A DNA stretch of 64,000 bases from Myoxocephalus aenaeus. Lineage: Eukaryota > Chordata > Actinopteri > Perciformes > Cottidae. Positions 1 to 12,806 of this stretch are shown here, piece by piece. The position numbers and the translations under genes were made by a program. The number at the start of each line of letters is the position of its first letter. Position 1 is the stretch's first letter. The notes under the pieces were generated by a model. That model was not told where the DNA came from. It did no database searches and was given only the letters and a program-made list of their open reading frames with translations. The DNA lies in assembly GCA_038501785.1 (NCBI GenBank), contig JBAMJR010000154.1:7026001-7090000 (forward strand). Reading direction: 5' to 3'.

Positions 1-8
1 TATAACAA

Positions 9-212
9 GTGGCTGAAGGAAAAATTTGCGCTTTCTTAAATCAACAGGAATTACCATTAATTGTCACCCTCCAACATGATATACTAACAGCAGACATTAC
101 AAGGGATGAGACAAATGAAGCAATAAATGCATTTAACATGATAAATCCCCAGGGAGGGATGGCCACCCTGGAGACGTTTAAGAAATGTGTTAGTGGGACT
201 GTAAAAAGATAA
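9..212 (+). pseudogene. Possible L1-type LINE ORF2 fragment (endonuclease-RT linker)
   Basis: An open frame of 67 codons runs from near the window edge. Residues around 10-40 (FLNQQELP, then DITRDETNEAINAFN) resemble the linker ahead of the reverse-transcriptase domain in L1-type ORF2 proteins. There, a 'FLxxLxLP' phrase is followed by 'xITxEEIxEAIxxxxxxKSPGPDG'. The expected PGPDG is degraded here to PQGGM, and no RT motif follows, so this is at best a short dead fragment that may continue left of the window. The match is by eye only, and chance is a real alternative. Confidence 0.33.
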
Positions 213-3200
213 ATGGCTGGCTAGTTAGTTCAGTAGCCTGTCGTCCTCCAGAGCGATGGAGACTGAGTCGGCAGGACCGTTAGACCCAGCCTCCTGTTGG
301 GATTATTTTCTTTAAGTGTAGTATTAAAGCATGGTGGAATTAGCAAAATACCTGACTTGTCAGCTGTTCGCTGCTACCCAGTGTACAAAAAATGAGCCGA
401 ACAAAGTTGTCACCCATCTAGCCATGTGCTTACCTACTCTGTGTCAAGAGTGTGCGGATGAAACACTAAGCTGTTCAATTTTAGTAATTTACTCCGACAC
501 TGTGAGCTTCGTAACTCTAAGACTCTGCTGGGTTTAGTCGTTACTGAGGAACCTTCCCCACGTGAATCTGCCATGTGCCTTAAGTCAGTTAGGTGTATAT
601 GGAAGTTAGCCCGCTACAACACTCACAATGTCAACGGTTCACATAAATATGGCCACCACACAGACCATCCTGCAACATTGATTTGAATGGGAATGTCCCT
701 ATGGTATTTTTTTGTATATATTGTGTACTGAACTCACAAAGAGAATAGGATACCACCATCTTGGGCAGAAACTATAATTTCAGTAATTCCAAAAGCATGG
801 CAAGGATGAGGAGAGACGCGTGAGCTGATGACCAATTTCAATACTAAAAGTAGATTATAAATTGTACATGTCAACAAGCATAAAAGGAGGACCAAAGTGT
901 GAGGATTCATTAATGAATCTTGAAGATCACTGTCTTGTTTTTAGGAAATGTCATGTAAAGTGTTACAACAAATACTAGGGTATAATAGTTTGCTACTTTA
1001 TCTCAGTAATTTCTCTAAAGCAAGGGTAATGGGAAGTGACAGATATTTGATTATTATACTCGAAGTAGCAAGTAAAAAAATGCTATTACGAGGAACTGGG
1101 GAAGGTGGTGCCACTGCCAAAAGACCAATGGCTAATTCTTGTTGAAGAAATCTCCTTAATGGCTAGATTGATTCATTTCGAGACTAAAAGAAGCATACGT
1201 GGAAGAAAATTGAACATTATAAAAGATTTAAAAGAGCGCGGCCGAAATGAACTGCAAGTAAATCCATCGTCGTGTCATCTTTTGCCAATAACAACAACAA
1301 CAACAAAACATTGACTTTTTCAATACTTAAGCGAAACTTAGATTTTTCCAGAACCGTAGCCAACCTTATAAGTAGAACAACAAGACTGAAAAACAAGACA
1401 TTGAATGCAGGAAATAAACACTGATCTCTAGTGACAGAATCCGGTGCTTTGTACACACACAACCATCCACCCCGTCCTCCTATCTGCTACTTCTGAGCTG
1501 AATAAAACCTAATTCCAGGCAGGAATTACGTTTCCTCCTAAACGCATCTGGCAAAGCATATAAGAAGTATAAAGTTGTCTTTGGCAAGAGACAGGATTTT
1601 TCCCCCAGCCTATACAGCTTTTTGAAGATGATCTCATGCAGCTGCCTCGCTGTGTGTGCTGTCACCTGCCTGTCATCCTTGAGGGAGCCGGCGGCTGGCA
1701 CTCCCACCCGTGTGGGCATGATGGCTTTCACTTGCTATGACATTGAGACAATATCTGTGTGTGCGCATTTGCACGCGTGTGAGCATTAGTACATGTGGGA
1801 ATCCTCCCTCACTCTCTCCTTTGCCACTTTTTTGTTTGGGCCTTCAAAACATTTAAGTCGACCACTTTACATTTTTTATTTGGGTAAAATCTAAATGAAT
1901 ATGAATTATTCTCATGACCAAATACAACGACTCCACGCTACATGTAGCGTCTTGAAAACTGTTTAAGTATACTGCGTTTTATGTGTTATTCCCACCCATG
2001 TCTTGCATGCACACACGGCCATTACAAATCTATGACAAGCAGCAATGCAGCACCTGTAGGTGACACTTTTCAAGCATATTTCCAGGAGAATGGGTGTTGC
2101 TTTCTCTCCACTGACCTCCTACATTGCAACAGAATCCAAAACCCTCCGGCCACATTACTATGCACAGCAACTGATTGGCAGGAGGCCAAGGCACATTGAA
2201 AATGTGTTAGTCTTTGCAAATTCCCTGGAGTGAGGCTGCGTGGCAATAACTCTTCTCCATCTCCTCCGTACCATCTCTGATTCTTGTCTATTCCTGCTCC
2301 GAGGCTCTCCACCAGCCTCTCCTCTCTCACACAGAAAACTCAACACTGATTGGTATGTGGGTGTTTCGGTTTTGGCAAACTGGGTGTGAATTTTAATCGT
2401 GAAAACTTGGTCCAGTAAGTCTGAAATGTTCCCTGTTTTGTGTATGTTGCAATGCCCTACCAAAGATAAACTCTCAAGAAGTTACTTTGTTCATATGTGT
2501 AATGTACATGAAACCATACACTTTCATTCATCTGAATTAGTTAGGCAGGACTTTTCTGTTTCCCGTATCTATAGATCCGCCACTTTTTTTCTGAAAGAGA
2601 TCAGACCGTGTATCACTCCCTCCAGGAAATACACAATGCCTTGTGGTTCTTATGGTACTGATGGATTATTTATTCTTCAACGTGATTCTGTCAACACCAC
2701 CGTCATCAATCCACCGTCGAACTGTTTAAAGACATTTTAACATACAAAACAAGTTGGCGTTCACGTTACACGATAAACAGTAAATATGCGCGACGAACTT
2801 TAACATAACGAACACACCTCGCTGGCTGCACACAACTGAGAGGGAAATGGGTCCACTTGGAAAACAATAATACTTTAGTAATTATAACTTTTAGTGGAGT
2901 AAAACTTCTACCGCTGCACGTGTCTTTCTTCAGGAGCTTGTCACCACTAAATGCGTCCCAGCACAAAACAGAGGACGTAAAGATGGTTCCTATCACATGT
3001 AAATAGAAAACAAAATAAATATTCAAGAAACAAGTTGTACAAATAATAATAAGTAAACAAGCCTATTAAATAATGACATAAATAATATTTATGGCAGTTA
3101 AACCGTGAAAGTTGCAGCTCCAAGCGTGGCGAACAGTTTACTGCCACAATAGACTTAATGTGCCTTCTAAACATGACAGGAAGTTCAACCCCAACAGATA

Positions 3201-4063
3201 AACTCATCTCCATTGAGCGGGTCAACGTTTCACAACTTGTTTGATTAAAAACCTAATCAAAACACAAATCTTGTCGAACAGAAGCAATCTGTACCCATCT
3301 TCTGTGGCTTACACTTGTCAAAACAGACCCCAAAAGCCATGCTAAATATAGCGACATGCCGATATGCTGAGGCGCACTGTGACAAACTGTCTCTTCTTAT
3401 TTCCTCCTCCTTTCACTTCAGCTCATAAGATAATTGGTTTAAGCTACTCTCTTGTTTCTCAGTTTTAGTTTACCTTTGGTAACACACATACATATACATT
3501 TATACATACACATCAAAAACAGGTAACGAGGGGTCACAGCCGGCAAGACGTGACACCGGGGCTACAGGGTGCTACATCCACGCCATAAACCGGTTAAACC
3601 CCCTCCAGCATGTTCACTTTGTGCATGTACTCAATGAAGTGTGTGTACGGGTGGGCGTGTTTTACCCATCTTGTGTGGACACACATTTGTTGACACAGTC
3701 ACAATGTGGGCACACTCATTCCTTATAGGGACAATATATACGTCAGAAAATCTTTACATTTTAGGATAAAGACTTGGTCAAGTGTTAGAGTATTGTTAGT
3801 TAAGATTAGTTCAGAATTGGCTGGTAGCTGTTAGGGTAAGTCTCCAGGAAATTAATGTAAGTCAGTGTGATGTCCCCAAAAGTCATGCAAACTCGACTGT
3901 GTGTGTGTGCACTTTGGATATTATTCCTTTCATTTCTGACAATGTGATAGACATTAGCACCGATTCACAGCAGGACACATGCATATTGCCTGCTTCGAAG
4001 TTGCATTATAAATATATTCCCTAAGTTAAAGATGATATGATTTGTTTTACAAGTGTGTGCACA
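213..4063. other. Noncoding stretch, no gene recognised
   Basis: About 3.8 kb without a recognisable gene. Open frames are short, overlap on both strands and match no family I know. The only distinct item is a short (ACA)n run near 1288-1308. The segment around 215-290 has a vaguely tRNA-like look but lacks convincing A and B boxes. Confidence 0.7.
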
Positions 4064-4107
4064 GTTTTCACTCATTGAGTTTTCGCTCAATGAGTTTTCA
4101 CTCATTG
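4064..4107. repeat. Short foldback with direct repeats
   Basis: Arms CTCATTGAG (4071-4079) and CTCAATGAG (4086-4094) are perfect reverse complements around a 6-nt loop. The phrase GTTTTCACTCATTG also occurs twice as a direct repeat, at 4064-4077 and 4094-4107. No function is inferred. Confidence 0.7.
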
Positions 4108-5113
4108 TCGCTGCACTTTGGGTATAATTGATTTAATTTCACCTTTACACATGAAAAACATTTTTAGTGTGGCCGTGATGTCCCTTGTATTGGGCCTGAA
4201 GCTATTTTGTTGAATATTCTTTCACTAAATTCATTTAAGAACTACATTTCATATTGTAGCAATAAAGGGGAGCTCCTCTTTCTGTGGTGCCATGTCTGCT
4301 TTTATTGAAAAAAAAAACAGAACTTCCTTATAAAGTCATGAAAATCCACTATTTTTGCACCCCAACATATGGCTCAAGCTTGGCACCAGGCGAGAACAAA
4401 TCGTGACACTGGTCATGAGTCACAGAGCTCAAAGATGGCTGCTCTGACCTGTCTAGACATTTTCAGAGCTTTGCACGGCCTCAAGGAACAGCTAGGTGCA
4501 CTAAGCCGTCTTGATGAGGCTTTCATGAATTACTTGAGGTGTTTTCTTTTCAGTGGGCAGAGACGACAAGAGGATACTAGCAAGTGCAGTGGATTATAGT
4601 TCAAGAGGAGAACTACTACTGTGAAAATAGTTATTGTCTACTGTGCCTCACAAACACACACAATGTTTTGTCATTATGCACATACACATTTATAACAAAA
4701 AGAGTGCAATACAAAGGGCATGAACTTTGACGTATTTTTGTTTTACCAATCAGGGTATAACAAAAAGAATGCAACCAAAATAATGCTTCTGGTTGCATTA
4801 TGGGGAATGTGGAATCCAGGACTTTTTGAGATTGCCTCATGATGCTTCTATTTTTTTAAATCTTTTTATGTAAATATGTTTCTTGTGTGTCCTTCAGCTT
4901 TGTGGAATGCAATACCCAATTGCTAGAGTACTACTTTAACAAATTAAGTTCCACGGTTGAACGCACCAGGCAGCATACGGCTGGATATTGTTCAATATGC
5001 AGGCTCTTTTACAGACTACGCTTTAAATGACAGACTACGCTTTACAGACTACGTTTTAAATGACAAAAATCTACACACAGTAAATAAATTAAACATATAT
5101 ATACAGTATATAT
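4108..5113. other. Noncoding stretch with one short imperfect tandem repeat
   Basis: No gene is recognised. At about 5011-5066 the phrase ACAGACTACG(C/T)TTTA recurs three times with 14-19-bp spacing. A 76-codon frame at 4369-4599 has no recognised motif and is not called. Confidence 0.6.
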
Positions 5114-5770
5114 CAGTGGCGGGCCGTCAGGGCCTGCTAAGCCTTCTCTGCTGCCTAAACAGAATCACAGTTATAGCTATTTTATAATTTAATTGTTTAA
5201 TTTATTTTTTATAATTAAAAGTTATATCTATTTTATAATTTCATTGTTTTTCACAAATACACTACATGTATTATTATTTTTCCCTATTAGCTTATTTTCT
5301 CATTGCTCAGCTCCTGTCTTGTCTGTTCCTCCTGTCTTGTCTGTTCCTCCTGTCTTGTCTGTCTGCTTCTGGCCGCTCGCGGGCGGCTTGGCAGCTGGTT
5401 AAGCGCTCTGCTTAACACTCTTGTCCAATCAGATTTCACCTCTGTTTCTCTTTCTGGTAGAAAAGCCAGTTAAACTACATACAGTAGTGACCTGGTGACC
5501 ACGCAGCACCACCCTGAATCTGCACACTCATTTGTTAAATCTATTCTGTTGAGATGGATAGAAAAACACATTGTAAGTGTTCTAGTGGTAAAGTCCGGAC
5601 ATACAGTACACGTGAAGCTTATTTCGGTTTCATTATTCACTTGTATTATTGGAGTTTTATTTCACCTCTTCTGCTTATTGTTTGCACTCTCGAAAACACT
5701 AGCAAGGCCCTCCAGGGTTGGGTAGCTAATCAACTTTCTAACTTTAGCCTTAATGGGAGGTATCATAAAT
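5114..5770 (+). mobile_element. hAT-like DNA transposon fragment (5' end and internal part)
   Basis: The segment opens with CAGTGGCGGGCCGTCAGGGC. A CAGTGGCGG start is typical of many fish hAT-like termini, and the same octamer-plus begins the segment at 16961. A GC-rich stretch (5370-5460) and AT-rich sequence follow, consistent with the internal part of a non-autonomous or decayed element. I found no matching inverted 3' end or 8-bp target duplication, so the right boundary is approximate. The family assignment rests on the terminal motif and memory, not on a search. Confidence 0.42.
5311..5363. repeat. 18-bp tandem repeat, about 3 copies
   Basis: The unit CTCCTGTCTTGTCTGTTC starts at 5311, 5329 and 5347 with exact 18-bp periodicity; the third copy diverges at its end. 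It lies inside the hAT-like fragment. Confidence 0.85.
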
Positions 5771-7822
5771 ATGTATGAAGTGATGCTTCACATTCCTAAT
5801 CAAATCAGTGTGCACAACAGAAAGCATTGGATGGGGTGGTGCATAATGTATTTGCACTTTTAGACAAAGGCTTCACGTGAATCAAATATTCATTGGAAGT
5901 ATAAGTAGTCTTAAACTGAAATAGAGTGCCCTTTGGTAAACACATAGAATAAAGATTACGGTTTGAATTATTCAAAACTTCTATTCTTTCAACTTTTGAC
6001 TCCCAAGTGATATGTGTATCTTTTTTTATTTCTTCCAAATCCCTTCTACTGAAACAGAATCGGACTAGGTCAGAAATGGGGCACCCCAGTCATTTGCAAC
6101 AGTGCAATGTGTTCATGTCAAAGGAAAGGCTTTCTATCTGGAAATCAGCGTGTGTAAAATTGCCTTCATGTAATGTCTTTCAAAAATGGTGAATGACGCA
6201 ATGTAGTGATGACATTTAAAGAGTCTAGATAGCTCTGTTTTGAATAGAAAGAAAGCAATCAAGCAGCTACTAATGGAATAAAATAGGTGAGAATAAACAG
6301 GTAAATATAAAAGGCACACATACACCTCCAGACAAAAGTCAATGCACATGCACTCTGGCATTTTGCACACCCACAAACACACACTCACTGCCATCCCTCT
6401 GTCACCCTCACATTTTGGCAGTAACATCTGCACCTCATGAGACATTTGGATGTGATGCGACTGATACAGGATCATTCGCTACATTTGCCGGGAAGCGGCA
6501 GGTGTTTATGTCCTCCCGGTGCGCAGATGCTGTTTGCTCAGTGTTAGCTAATGTTGTGTCAACGTTCTTCTAAAAGGTCACGTCTCACTTCCAAAATGTG
6601 GAGTCTGAACCATCCATGTGTTGCAAAGAGCAAAAGGGGCATATTTTCGATTTTCTCTTTTTTTATAAAAATTGGATTTTCACCATAAAACCATGATACA
6701 TTATAGGCTAAACAAAATGACCAGCTTTTATAGGGCCTCATCTGTAACAATTTGTTTGTCGAGTGGGTATCGTGTAAAAACGTACGATGCATGTACCTAT
6801 AGCAGTACCCTTAGGGATACAGATGCTGATAGAGTACTTGACTCCATCATGTGAATGGAGGCTGTGGTGTGTCCCACTGGCTAGTTAATCACCGCCGCTC
6901 TGCACTGCGCTCAAACAGCTGTTACCGCTGATAACGAAGTTGGACGTGCCCAAAAACCTCCAAAACGATGCATCCTAATCAGATGCCCAAACAACAAAAT
7001 GGTCACAAATATGTATAAAATTCAACAAACAAGAATATTTTTTATGTCATTTTTGGTACTTTTCAACCTACACACGAACCATAGGGGAGAGCAGGTTACA
7101 AAGGAATGCTACAAATACTTTTTGACATTTTAAGATAGGAAGCTTTTGAAAGACAGAAATTATCAGATCTGTGAAGCAGAAGTTAATCTGTACGTCAAAT
7201 ATTATTTACTTAGATTGTAAAAACTGTTTTACATGTGTTCAAATTGCTTGGTATTTGTGTGTAGAAATTATGCACAAAGCCCATTTCTGAATCTTATTTC
7301 AGTTTTGATCAGGTAAAACACATTTGCCACCATTTTGAGACTAATTTCCCTTCATTACACGTGGCAGCATGACTTTTTTTGTTTAAAGAAGCAAATTCTA
7401 GCACATAGCAATTGCAATTAATATTAATTGAGTAATGAAACAAAATTATAGCAAATGGACAGCTGATAATTAAAATACTGGAGTGAGTGAAGTGGAAAAA
7501 ATATGTTAAACAAGTTAAACTACAACATTATAATGATTTGGACATAAAAAAATAAGATGAAAATATACTGAATATTAAAACATTGCAGTATGTGGAGGTA
7601 AAACCTATTCTTCAAAAGTCATGGCCTCAACTTTTGAAAAGAAGAATTCATGAAATGAAATAGCTTTCATCTTTTTTCATCGTTTTCTGTTCTGAAAAAA
7701 ATCTAAATACTTTTCCCAAAGTGTATCCAAACACGTATACTGTATTTTGGTACCACCTTTGAACTAACGCACCCAGGACCTCAGAGTCTTTCTCTTTTGT
7801 TACCACGATTAGGGAGCGGTGA
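5771..7822. other. Noncoding stretch, nothing recognised
   Basis: AT-rich sequence without a recognisable gene or a clear repeat boundary. Frames such as 6134-6475 on the minus strand show no family motif. Confidence 0.65.
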
Positions 7823-7934
7823 GAAGTTCAATTCAGTTTATTTTGTACAGCCCAAAATCACAAATCACAAATTTCTCTCTCGGAGGGCTTTACAATCTGT
7901 ATGCATACGACATCCGTCAGCTGAATTGAACTTC
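7823..7934 (-). repeat. SINE/LINE-tail interspersed repeat with inverted ends
   Basis: The core (7838-7915) resembles a fish repeat whose forward copy reads TTTATTTTGTACAGCCCAAAA, followed by AGGGCTTTACAATCTGTATG. It resembles the 3' end of a LINE or SINE, with the GAATTGAA-type tail at 7823-7836, so the element would be on the minus strand. The two ends, GAAGTTCAATTCAG (7823-7836) and CTGAATTGAACTTC (7921-7934), are perfect 14-bp inverted repeats, so the unit can fold back. Confidence 0.55.
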
Positions 7935-9278
7935 CAGATCCAAACAGACAGACAGCCAAGCTTATTTTGAGCAGAGTTTTTATTTAAATGTAGCTTTGTA
8001 TGGCCCAAACACAGATATGCACAGCAGTGTATTCACAAAAATGTCACCTTTTTTCATCCCACGAGACTTTGCAGGTCTGGTGAGTAAACCAGTTATATGT
8101 CAAAAACAGAGCCATTAGGGAGCCTAAACCCCAAATCATAAAGAATGCCTTATTTGAAAGTTTACAGTGAGTATAATCTACCTGTCAGCTCCATCCTGCA
8201 GGATCCTTATTTCCTTGTTTTCTGTCAGTTGTCAACACACTTAAATTTTTAGACGGAAGAAAAAAAAAAAGCCCATGTCATTGTTGCAACATGCCAACAG
8301 GTCTCTCTCGCTCTCTCTCTCTCATCAGCAGACTCTGACACAACAAAGCCCTGGGTAGTTGGGTTTCTGCCAAGCATGCAACATGACTGTCATTTCTACA
8401 ATGCGGCTTGACATCACAGTCCCACCGCAACACTGCAATTTGTGTGATAAAGGCGGCCCACGCCGCTCTGAAAGGGAAAAGGGCATGCAAACAAAAAAGA
8501 CCTCGCTCTGCTTGTTCAACTCAGCTTGAAAGTTTGTTAAAATGTAGTTTAAACACTCTGTGAAGGTGGCAGGTTGCTTTCCGTCCCCTGTAATGAAGTC
8601 GGGGAACAATCTCGGCCGAAACAGAGGACAATTTTGGTCAGGCTCCTTTTTCTTGCCTGCTTCCTGTTGAGTCACAGGAACAAGCTCTCTGGGTACAATC
8701 ACACAACGGCTGCTGTATTGGACTCTTGTGCAAAGAAGATGGAAGAGTAGGGGATGGTCAAGGAGAAAGACAGGAGCAGATATTGAAAAAAAAACATGAG
8801 GAGCAAATATCCAGCAAATATCCAGCCAAGAAAATATAAGATATAGTTATGATTAATGTCACTTTCCACAATATCTCCCATGACAGCTGAAGTAAAGGTT
8901 AAGGACAGATTATGACAATGGAAAGGTAGGTTGGTTTGTTTAGAACCCTTCAACAACAAGAGAAACACAAGGTTATATAATATATTATATAATAAGAGAA
9001 ATAATTTCACAGTTGTTAACATAACCATTCAAAATGGTACCCAGTGTATTTCCTCGCGCAGTGCAATGAACCTATTAGCCTTTGTATAATGACATCGACC
9101 CAAGCTGTTGGCTACAATGCAATTCACAAAACGGTCTATAAAAAAGGTTGAATAAAGGTTACATCCTTGCTTCAGTGCAGCAAGATATGAGTGAATGAAT
9201 GATACAAAATAATACATTTTGATGAAAGGCAAAACAAAACATTTAAAGATTAAATTAAAATAAATGACATTGCTGAGC
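7935..9278. other. Noncoding stretch with a small (TC)n run and an AT palindrome
   Basis: No gene is recognised. A (TC)n tract lies near 8306-8323. A perfect 20-bp palindrome, TTATATAATATATTATATAA, lies at 8973-8992. Frames at 8325-8702 and 8699-9028 (minus) have no family signature. Confidence 0.6.
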
Positions 9279-9575
9279 TCAGGTTTTCAGGCTGAACATT
9301 CCAGATTGGTGAAAATTAAAAGATATTTTGTTTTCATGAATCTCAGCTAGTAGGCACATGAGAATGTTGAACAGAAGAGGTCTGAGAATGGAGCCTTGGG
9401 GAACTCCACTCGATTTGTGTTCAAGCATATGGTTATTTAGCGAGTGACGCAAAGATCCAAACAAGTTTAGCACTATGCCAGAAAGCCCCACCAAGTTTTC
9501 CAGTCTTCATAAAGCCCCACCAAGTTTTCCAGTCTTCATAGCACTATGTTGAGGCTAACCACGTCGAATGGGGCA
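9279..9575 (-). pseudogene. LINE reverse-transcriptase relic (L2/CR1/Rex1-like)
   Basis: Read on the minus strand, the frame gives FDVV..NIVL, a stop, then RLENLVGLSGIVLNLF and SSGVPQGSILRPLLFNI. These align with the RT region of fish non-LTR elements: 'FDxVDHxILLxRLExxVGLSGxVLxWF', then the hallmark 'GVPQGSxLGPLLF'. The next expected block, YADD with the catalytic aspartates, is absent: the frame dissolves after SFNFHQSG. The relic is therefore truncated, carries at least one in-frame stop, and is interrupted by a 29-bp tandem duplication. It cannot encode a working enzyme. The clade is uncertain because the diagnostic C-terminal region is missing. Confidence 0.75.
9482..9539. repeat. 29-bp perfect tandem duplication
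   Basis: A 29-bp unit beginning AAAGCCCCACCAAGTTTTCC occurs at 9482-9510 and again immediately at 9511-9539. It lies inside the LINE RT relic and repeats the codons for LENLVGL. It therefore arose after insertion or during decay. Confidence 0.95.
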
Positions 9576-11559
9576 CTGAGACCCAATAATCCGAAGACTG
9601 TCTGTATTTAAGTAATATATTTTACAATCTTAATGAGAGTATAGTCTCAGAACTGTGGTGTAGTTGAAAACTTGAAAATGTGTATTGTAGGTCTGTGAGA
9701 GGACGCAAACCCTGGAAAAGCATTGAACGTCAGACAGACCAACATACCGATCAACCCGAAGTCCACATCACTGCTTCCTGTTTTCATGTTACGCCATAAA
9801 AAAGTAAAAGATTTCAATGAAAAGAAGCATTACCTTCCAGATTATTGATCTTAGTGCTGAGAGTCCTTTTTGAAAAAGGGAAGAGTCCAGATCAATTGTA
9901 TTGACGGCGTTGATTGGGTTGACCTACTCTTGGTCATAAAAGTACTTCACACCTTCAGACACAAGTCAGACACAATGCTAAATCACTTGCGGTTTCCTTA
10001 ACTTCTTCCCAACTTGCTTTTTTAAGTGCCTTCTAAATAATATATCCAAACTGAAAAAGAAAGAGAGTCAATTGTTCTAAGAAAACAGCGCTGTGAGTAG
10101 CCTTCATGTCCAAATTTCACCTTTCGCTGTTGGCCATGAAACTGTGTATCGACGTCACTTTAGAACAGATAAGCAGCTACTACTTTAAACTCTTATTTCC
10201 TTATTAGTATTCTATGTGCATGGTGTTTGTTGCCTCTCCCATCAATATGTGGTGTGAGTAACATGCGTGGCACAGATCCAATTCTGTATAGCAGCAAAGC
10301 TGGCCGAGAAATGGGAATATTGACTCTATAATTTACATCAGGGAGTTTTGTGCCAACCATGATTGCATGCTAAACACCGATAAATAAATAAAGATGTCAG
10401 CAAACAAATACAATACACGACCAGCTAGACTGACAGCAAAGTCATGGCAGAGAGTCCATGGGAATATAACTGAAACACATGCTGCGTGTTGTGTGTCTGT
10501 TCATAATCTTCTATTGGCAGATATCCCAGCAATCAGCTGACCTAATTTAATTTAATTTAATGCATTTAGCACACTTCAAAAGCCAGATGAAAGTCCTTGT
10601 GTTTTATTTTTTTCTGGGAGCTTTACAGAAATGCAATTTCATCAACAATGGCATAACAGTATGAGAATCAACAGATCTCCACTGCAAGATGCTGCTGGTT
10701 TTAATTGGAATGAGTGGACACTCGCAGAAGAGAGCTTGATTGACATACCAGGGATTGCATCTTGGCAAGTCAGTGAAAGTAGCTCCCCACCACATCCTGG
10801 CATTTTACATTTACATGGTGTACTCGCTGCCACTCATATTCACCATATATGAACATTGAAAAAAAGAGGTAGTACATCAGGTTATATTTTATATTTTGCA
10901 CCCATGTGGCTTAAATGGAGAGCAATTGTCTGTTTCAAGCATATTAGCCATCCTTTTTTTCCTTTTTACTATTAGCTGACATCACACCTACTATGTTATG
11001 ATCACAGTTTACATTTATCCATCTGGGTCCCCGAGTTTAAAGAGTCTGCAAAAACCGGCATATAAAATGTGAGTTCAGGACACGTGCTCAAGTAGGTCCA
11101 CTGGTGACGTCAGGAGAATTGCAATGCTTCTGCAACACAGTGTCGGGCAAAATCTTTTGCTCCAGTTGAAGCATTTTAACTTATAAAACACATATTTGAG
11201 TATATTTGATTTGCCCAGCATCAATTAGCATGTTTGCATTGACTTTGTATTTGATGCGCAACCTGGAAAAATTGCTTTGATTTGGTCTGAACACACCCAA
11301 AGGGAATGTTTTTTTAAGAGTGTATCATTGCCTGAGGAAGATCTTAAAGCTCAAAATGTTCTCTAAAAAAGACTATTTATTTGGAGCCTCACAGTTTTCA
11401 GACCTCCATTATGCTCTGTTGATTATTATTTTGGCTTGCATCTGCGTATCTTTGCCTGGATGTACGTCCCCTCTTCGGGGACGTATTGTGTTAACTACAA
11501 AAGTTAGGGATTGCTAAAGTTGTTTCAATTCATTCTGTGAGAAACATGCATATATACAA
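9576..11559. other. Noncoding stretch, nothing recognised apart from small repeats
   Basis: No gene is recognised. A short (TTTAA)n run lies near 10541-10560. Overlapping frames at 10604-10852 on both strands are mutually exclusive and show no motif. Confidence 0.6.
11463..11485. repeat. GC-rich hairpin
   Basis: TACGTCCCC and GGGGACGTA form a perfect 9-bp stem with a 5-nt loop. In bacteria this would suggest a terminator, but there is no T-run and the context is vertebrate intergenic DNA, so only the structure is reported. Confidence 0.8.
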
Positions 11560-11690
11560 AATGTCAAATCATCGAAAGGTTTTGGAGACAATCCACACAA
11601 AACCACAAATGTAAACTTCATGGTTGTGCTAGACAGAGGACAGTCAGGGGATCCACATAGTCAAGTTCTGACCAAAGTGGTGGACCATCC
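11560..11690. repeat. Diverged fish interspersed repeat fragment
   Basis: The segment contains CAAAACCACAAATGTAAAC, then TCATGGTTGTGCTAGA and GTCAGGGGATC. This phrase order matches my memory of a common fish repeat reading 'AAAACCACAAATGTCAACCTCATGGTGGCGCTAGAGGAAAAGTCAGGGGATCACC'-like sequence. The segment at 60359-60592 looks like another part of the same family. Class and boundaries are uncertain. Confidence 0.45.
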
Positions 11691-12732
11691 CTTTAGTCTC
11701 GCCTCAAGCACAAATAAATGTAACAAATCTAATGCCAGGCACACATTAAACCTGATTAATTGCCCGAACAATCATCAACAATGGAGTGGGCATGACAGAA
11801 AATTTTTGTCAGCTATCCTGCAGTTTGAGCAGTTCATTTATCCAATTTCCCACATGACTGCTGTCAAAAGATCCATTATTAAATGTAGTCAGCTTGTTAA
11901 TTATCAGAGTAGTCTCTGACAGGTTGTGGCTAGTACAGTCTGGACTGAGACTGCTATGTTGTAAAACAGATTGTCCTCATGGTTCCAGCCATAGAATTGC
12001 CCACGTCCTTTTTTCCCTTTTTATCCACTCATTGTTTTGTGGACAAAGCCATTTTGTTTGAATAAACCCACACTGTGACAGACCATATCCAGACCAGTTG
12101 ATCAAACCGTACATTGCAACCACAGAAGTAGCACATTTTAGCCGTGCACAAAGGCTGAAAGGTGTAGAGGACAAACCTGTAAAGTGTCTGTGTTATAGTG
12201 TATAATAAAGCTTGTCAGTCTAACACCACAACAGACAACTTGCCTTGAAAATGACCAGTTAAATCATAATCTCTCTGATCAGCTTCACAAAGGTTGGCTT
12301 TACTGGAGGACTATTTCAAGGTATTCCTGTAACGGAGTCCCAAACCTGAACATGGCTTGTAGATCAGACTAGAATAGTCAATTTAACTGTGGTCAGCAAA
12401 ATGTATAAAGGCATACGTGGGCACACGGCAGCCACTTCATTCCCATTGTACTGCAGCTGAGCCAAACTACTCATCTCAAACAAGTGAGGATAGATTTCCC
12501 TGTCTAAAAGTTCCTCCTCGCCAGGGAAGTGTAGCATGAAAGGTTCATACTCCAACCTTCAAGGTCTTTCCCTCCAGCGTCGAAATCACACACTTGTAGC
12601 CACTGGATTTTTCATAAAGGACACTGCCATTGTGACTTCCCTATCCTCGACCCATTTAGTGTGTTCATGAGTTATTTAGTGACAATGTCAAGCCTTTTGA
12701 AGCTTACTCTCCCCAGGCATGCACACTTGAGT

Positions 12733-12733
<1 letters not shown>
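11691..12733. other. Noncoding stretch, nothing recognised
   Basis: No gene, repeat boundary or motif stands out. Confidence 0.6.

Positions 12734-12803
<70 letters not shown>
12734..12803. repeat. (CA)n microsatellite, about 35 units
   Basis: Uninterrupted CA dinucleotides over about 70 bp. The length and purity predict length polymorphism. An open frame crossing it encodes only His-Thr repeats. Confidence 0.98.

Positions 12804-12806
<3 letters not shown>

Noticed and set aside
215..290. tRNA-like or SINE-head-like segment
   Set aside because: No convincing A box or B box and no cloverleaf fold.
11463..11485. Hairpin that looks like a bacterial terminator
   Set aside because: No T-tract and the genomic context is vertebrate; kept only as a structural repeat.
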